Shown piece by piece: positions 60,559-64,000 of a stretch of DNA of 64,000 nt. Source of the DNA: Actinomycetota bacterium. Its GTDB lineage: Bacteria > Actinomycetota > Acidimicrobiia > Acidimicrobiales > Ilumatobacteraceae. Below the pieces are notes generated by a model that had not been told where the DNA came from, did no database searches, and saw nothing but the letters and a program-made list of their open reading frames with translations. Position numbers and translations under genes: made by a program. Location of the stretch: positions 310,001-374,000 of the forward strand of contig CANGIP010000001.1 of assembly GCA_947454105.1 (NCBI GenBank). Direction: 5' to 3'. Within the stretch, counting starts at the first letter, position 1. The number at the start of each line of letters is the position of its first letter.

Positions 60559-61854
60559 TCAGTTTTTCGGACTAATGAGTTCAAGTCCACGCATGTATGG
60601 ACGAAGAACTTCTGGAATGACCACACTGCCATCGGCTTGACGGAAGTTCTCCATGATTGCCGCCCACACACGCGGCACAGCGAGTGCCGAACCGTTGAGT
60701 GTGTTGGCGATGTGTGTGCCTTTTTCGCCGGCTTTGCGATAGCGAATGTCAGCACGTCGACCTTGATAATCACTAAACCACGACACCGAAGAAACTTCAA
60801 GCCAGTTATCGCAACCAGGTGCATAGACCTCGATGTCAAAACTACGGTGATGACTTTGGCCCATGTCACCGGTGCAAATTTCAATGATGCGGTATGGCAA
60901 CCCCAGACCAGCAATCAAACGCTCGGCACGATCACGCAACTCAATCAACAACTCGTCAGCAGTTTCAGGTGTGCTCAGGGCAAAGATTTCAACCTTGTCA
61001 AATTCGTGAGCTCGCAACATTCCGCGCGTATCACGACCAGCCGAACCAGCTTCGCGGCGATAGCACGATGAATACGCCATGAGTCGAAGAGGTAACTGTG
61101 TCTCATCTAACACTTCACCGGCATACATCGAAGTTAAAGGCGCCTCAGCAGTTGGAATGCACCATAAGTCATCACGTTCAATGGCATACGCGTCTTCGGC
61201 AAACTTTGGGAGTTGTCCTGTTGCGGTGAGAGTTGCAGTTGTTACTAAAGATGGCGGACGAATTTCTTCAAACGCATCAGCGTTCATGTCAAGCGCGTAC
61301 TGACAGAGGGCTCGCGACAACATGGCACCAGCACCACGTTGCATCGTGAACATAGCTCCACTCAATTTCACGGCACGTTCGTTATCAAGAATGCCAAGTT
61401 CATCAGCGATTTCCCAATGAGGTATTCGCTGATACTCAGTGAAACTTGCCGGCATTTGATTTGGGCCAATCACTAACGGGTTGTCGTGATCGCTTGCGCC
61501 ATCGGGGGCATCTGGGTGCGGCAAGTTTGGTAGACGCAACATGACATCGCGCAATTGCCCCTGCGCGGTTTCAAACGACTCAGCTAACGACTTTTCATCG
61601 TCACCAAGTGAACGACTTTCGGCTTGCAGTTTTTCAGCCTCGTCATTGTCACCATTGCGACGAGCGGTGCCGACCAACTTTGATAGTTCGTTCACCCGAG
61701 CACGAATCGTGTCACGGCGGGCGGTGATATCTCTCACTTGTTCGTCGAGACTGATTGCAGTATCAAGTTGGACAAGCAGTTCGGGCTTACCTCTACGGGC
61801 GAGAGCAGCCTTGACCAAATTCGGATCATTGCGAAGTAAACGGACATCAATCAC
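60559..61854 (-). CDS. serS: Seryl-tRNA synthetase
   Basis: Charges tRNA-Ser. 431 residues. The N-terminal helical arm (about 30-100) is a coiled coil that binds the long variable arm. Class II motifs follow: motif 1 near PPSLV, the motif 2 loop YRREAGSAGRDTRGMLRAHEFDKVEIF near 270, CDNWLEVSSVSWFSDYQGRRADIRYR and motif 3 HIANTLNGSALAVPRVWAAIMENFR. The upstream partner is divergent: the ABC ATPase gene starts 58 bases away. Confidence 0.97.
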   Translation of the reverse strand: MIDVRLLRNDPNLVKAALARRGKPELLVQLDTAISLDEQVRDITARRDTIRARVNELSKLVGTARRNGDNDEAEKLQAESRSLGDDEKSLAESFETAQGQLRDVMLRLPNLPHPDAPDGASDHDNPLVIGPNQMPASFTEYQRIPHWEIADELGILDNERAVKLSGAMFTMQRGAGAMLSRALCQYALDMNADAFEEIRPPSLVTTATLTATGQLPKFAEDAYAIERDDLWCIPTAEAPLTSMYAGEVLDETQLPLRLMAYSSCYRREAGSAGRDTRGMLRAHEFDKVEIFALSTPETADELLIELRDRAERLIAGLGLPYRIIEICTGDMGQSHHRSFDIEVYAPGCDNWLEVSSVSWFSDYQGRRADIRYRKAGEKGTHIANTLNGSALAVPRVWAAIMENFRQADGSVVIPEVLRPYMRGLELISPKN

Positions 61855-61911
61855 AGAATCCTCAGGTTATCCCGACGAGTGTTGCCCGCCCCTACGACTA
61901 AAGTCAAAGGT

Positions 61912-62862
61912 GTGTCTGTAGACGTCCCGTCGTTCTCTCGAATCAACCGTGACGAACCCACTTTGGTGGTCGATCATCTCTCGGTGCGGTACGGCGACCT
62001 GGTTGCCGTTGATGCCGTCTCATTTTCGGCACACGCCGGACAGGTCACTGCTGTTCTTGGTCCAAACGGTGCTGGGAAAACCAGCACGATTGAAGTGTGC
62101 GAAGGTCTTCGGCGGGCCTCGTCGGGTCACGTCCGAGTGCTTGGGCTCGACCCCACCAAAGATCACCGAGCATTGGCCAACGAAATGGGGGTCATGCTTC
62201 AAGAAGGCGGCATTTACCCCAGTGCTCGCCCGATAGACGTAGTTCGGCAATATTGCGGTTTATACGGCAGTGGCAAAACGCAATTCGCCGATCCCCAAGA
62301 ACTCATCGATCTCGTCGGTTTGACCGAGAGGCAAAAGACTTCGTGGCGTCGCCTATCGGGTGGCGAAAAGCAGCGCCTGTCTCTCGCCTTGGCGCTCGCA
62401 TCTCAACCCCGAATCATTTTTCTGGACGAGCCAACAAGTGGCGTTGACGTCAACGGTCGTTCCACCATTCGTGACATCATCCGGCGCCTCGCCGACCAAG
62501 GAGTCACCGTGATTTTGGCGACCCACGAACTCGACGAAGCGGAAAAGATCTGCGATCGAGTCGTCATTTTCGACAAGGGCAAAGTACTTGTTGAGGGCAC
62601 CCTTGACGATGTACGAAAAGCCCGACGTACAGTCCGACTCCGCACCGTGCGCCCGCTCATTCTTGACGATATGCCCGACAACCTCGCAGGTTGGCTCGTT
62701 GAAGACGCACCATGCGATTACAGCATTGAAGATGCACCACAAGGACTCATCGCTGCGCTTGCTGTCTGGCTATCTGAACGTGGCATTGATGTGGTTGAAC
62801 TGCGCACTGGCATGGCCAGTCTTGAAGATGTCTTTAAGAAGTTGACCGGAGGAGAATCATGA
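61912..62862 (+). CDS. ABC-2-type transporter ATP-binding protein
   Basis: 316 residues from a GTG at 61912 (a start at 61879 is unlikely). The nucleotide domain has Walker A GPNGAGKTST, the Q-loop MLQEGGIYP, signature LSGGEKQRLSLA, Walker B IIFLDEPTSGVD and the H-loop ATHELDEA. The C-terminal extension (RTVRLRTVRPLILDDMP...) is the DUF4162-like regulatory part of drug/lipid exporters of the DrrA type. It overlaps its permease gene by four bases (ATGA). Confidence 0.92.
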   Translation: MSVDVPSFSRINRDEPTLVVDHLSVRYGDLVAVDAVSFSAHAGQVTAVLGPNGAGKTSTIEVCEGLRRASSGHVRVLGLDPTKDHRALANEMGVMLQEGGIYPSARPIDVVRQYCGLYGSGKTQFADPQELIDLVGLTERQKTSWRRLSGGEKQRLSLALALASQPRIIFLDEPTSGVDVNGRSTIRDIIRRLADQGVTVILATHELDEAEKICDRVVIFDKGKVLVEGTLDDVRKARRTVRLRTVRPLILDDMPDNLAGWLVEDAPCDYSIEDAPQGLIAALAVWLSERGIDVVELRTGMASLEDVFKKLTGGES

Positions 62863-63596
62863 AAGTTTCCTCAAGTCCATTTCGGGCACAACTTCGTGCC
62901 GAGTTACAGATTCTGGCGCGTAACGGCGAACAACTCCTGTTAACCCTCATCATCCCTGTGATGTTGCTGGTGTTCTTCGGAACCACCGATGTGTTGCCCA
63001 CTGGCTTTGACGATCACATGGATTTCTTGACGCCAGGCATTATTGCTTTGGCGATTATGAGTAGTTCGATGGTCAGTCTGGGCATTGCAACTGGCTTTGA
63101 GCGTAGTTACAAAGTTTTGAAACGCCTTGGCGTGACACCACTTGGTCGCCCACGGTGGCTGGCCGCCAAGATCGTCACGGTTTTGTTGATGCAGATTGTG
63201 CAACTCGTCATTTTGATTCCGGTGGCATTGCTACTTGATTGGAATTCAGGCAAAGCACAGTGGTTACTTGCTATTGGCGCAGTCGCAACTGGAAGTATCG
63301 CGTTTGCTGGCCTTGGTCTTTTCATCGCTGGACGTTTACGAGCCGAGGTCAATCTTGCTGCGCAGAACGGCTTGTATCTACTGCTTCTCTTACTTGGTGG
63401 AATGGTCGTGCCATTCGACAAATTGCCGGCGCCCGTAGCGGCAGTAGCCAAGTGTCTTCCTTCTGGGGCACTTGCTGACGTTCTGCGCGATGCACTGGTT
63501 GGGCAGGCTGAACGTCCAGGAACATCATGGATCGTTTTAGGTATTTGGGCAGTCATCACTCCCCTGCTTGCAGCCTCGACATTCCGCTGGGAATAA
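62859..63596 (+). CDS. ABC-2-type transporter permease
   Basis: 245 residues with six membrane helices (first QLLLTLIIPVMLLVFFG, last WIVLGIWAVITPLLAAS). The central SSSMVSLGIATGFERSYKVLKRLGVTPLGRPRWLAAKI is the conserved ABC-2 segment, and GGMVVPFDKLPAPVAAVAKCLPSGAL the typical late loop. With the preceding ATPase it forms a DrrAB-like exporter. Substrate unknown. A short 88-base gap, then an ArsR-like gene on the same strand, follows. Confidence 0.9.
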   Translation: MKVSSSPFRAQLRAELQILARNGEQLLLTLIIPVMLLVFFGTTDVLPTGFDDHMDFLTPGIIALAIMSSSMVSLGIATGFERSYKVLKRLGVTPLGRPRWLAAKIVTVLLMQIVQLVILIPVALLLDWNSGKAQWLLAIGAVATGSIAFAGLGLFIAGRLRAEVNLAAQNGLYLLLLLLGGMVVPFDKLPAPVAAVAKCLPSGALADVLRDALVGQAERPGTSWIVLGIWAVITPLLAASTFRWE

Positions 63597-63684
63597 GCAC
63601 CACCTCTTCAGCTCATCATTAATTCACTTAAAGTTCAAGCCTTGAGGTCCAGAAAATTCACTCAACCGTGATTGACTAATCTCT

Positions 63685-64000
63685 ATGGCGGGATACTCCA
63701 AAGAACTCTTACGACGAGCAGCAATTCATTCAGCTTTGGGAGAACCTGCCCGTCTCGCGATCATTGACGAACTGTCGGTCAGCGATCGTTCTCCTCGTGA
63801 TCTCGGATCACGTTTGCAACTTCCGTCAAACTTGCTCGCTCACCACCTTGACACTCTGGAAAATATCGGACTGATTCTTCGATCGACTTCATCTGGCGAT
63901 GCGCGACGACGTTATGTTCGGCTAGACCCCGCGAGTATGCACGTCATCGGTCCCCGTCGCATTTCCTCGCGGAAACCATTGTTCTTTCTTTGTACCCATA
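63685..64000 (+). CDS. ArsR-family HTH fused to low-molecular-weight phosphatase/ArsC-type arsenate reductase (partial)
   Basis: 105 codons from the ATG at 63685 to the right edge. The N-terminal ~85 residues are a winged helix: HSALGEPARLAIIDELSVSDRSPRDLGSRLQLPSNLLAHHLDTLENIGLI, then ARRRYVRLDP. The chain then continues into RKPLFFLCTH, the start of an arsenate-reductase/low-molecular-weight phosphatase domain (CxxNxxRS loop), cut off right after Cys103. Such ArsR-ArsC fusions are known in actinobacteria. The rest lies outside the window. Confidence 0.8.
   Translation, partial: MAGYSKELLRRAAIHSALGEPARLAIIDELSVSDRSPRDLGSRLQLPSNLLAHHLDTLENIGLILRSTSSGDARRRYVRLDPASMHVIGPRRISSRKPLFFLCTH

Overview
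The window reads as a stretch of core chromosome from an actinobacterium, most probably an Acidimicrobiia/Ilumatobacteraceae-like aquatic lineage. The evidence is a WhiB regulator, a mycoredoxin (WCGYC), a SigR/RsrA-type ECF sigma factor with zinc anti-sigma factor, several flavin enzyme families common in Actinobacteria (PPOX-type, LLM-class, renalase-like), lysine/alanine-rich tails on topoisomerase I and RidA, threonine-rich surface proteins, many GTG/TTG starts and a base composition near 50% GC. The taxonomic placement is an inference. I see no rRNA, insertion sequence, prophage, CRISPR array or integrase. No gene-free stretch exceeds about 300 bases.

Layout. 1-9.3 kb: rsgA (cut by the left edge), an MMPL exporter, the topA-tmk-holB replication operon, a long hairpin, then convergent guaB. 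9.4-16.1 kb: a PPOX-family protein, tRNA-Thr(CGT), an operon of a phosphohistidine-domain protein, an SDR and a molybdopterin oxidoreductase, then an opposing two-gene operon resembling PhnY/PhnZ oxidative phosphonate cleavage. 16.2-24 kb: a DUF333 lipoprotein, an overlapping MarR-DUF2256-ECF sigma-anti-sigma operon, a 51-aa membrane protein, tilS with no ordinary start codon, a scramblase-like protein and an SDR-hydrolase-renalase-like operon. 24-30.4 kb (mostly minus strand): HAD hydrolase, 8-oxoguanine-deaminase-like amidohydrolase, PLP decarboxylase, RidA with a histone-H1-like tail, and a compact fused 2Fe-2S/molybdopterin xanthine-dehydrogenase-like protein. A plus-strand coiled-coil repeat protein lies among them.

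30.4-39 kb: a Tat-type lipoprotein, an IscA/ErpA-type protein, an Mrp ATPase, a CsoR/CstR-family repressor, a copper chaperone and copper P-type ATPase, tRNA-Lys(TTT), and a persulfide-dioxygenase/triple-rhodanese fusion. Near-identical operator-containing promoters precede both the repressor and the sulfur fusion, and the repressor lacks the copper-binding His. This suggests a persulfide-responsive regulon next to copper genes. 39-54.7 kb is rich in surface proteins: an LPATG sortase substrate, a stand-alone SGNH lipoprotein and a ~2,070-aa secreted protein (7 RCC1-like repeats, SwmB-like domain, Thr linker, 21 Asp-box repeats, 3 C-terminal repeats). The large protein is divergent from a TetR-type regulator across three GTAG-N7-CTAC sites. 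A heterodimeric ABC exporter and a mycoredoxin lie between. 54.7-64 kb: an SsuD-like monooxygenase, small membrane proteins, WhiB, a ResA/CcdA thiol pair, a poly-gamma-glutamate-hydrolase-like protein, pdxH, serS, an ABC-2 transporter and an ArsR-ArsC fusion cut by the right edge.

Many genes overlap by 4 bases (ATGA/GTGA), and several have a -10-like hexamer 6-7 bases before the start codon, suggesting leaderless mRNAs.
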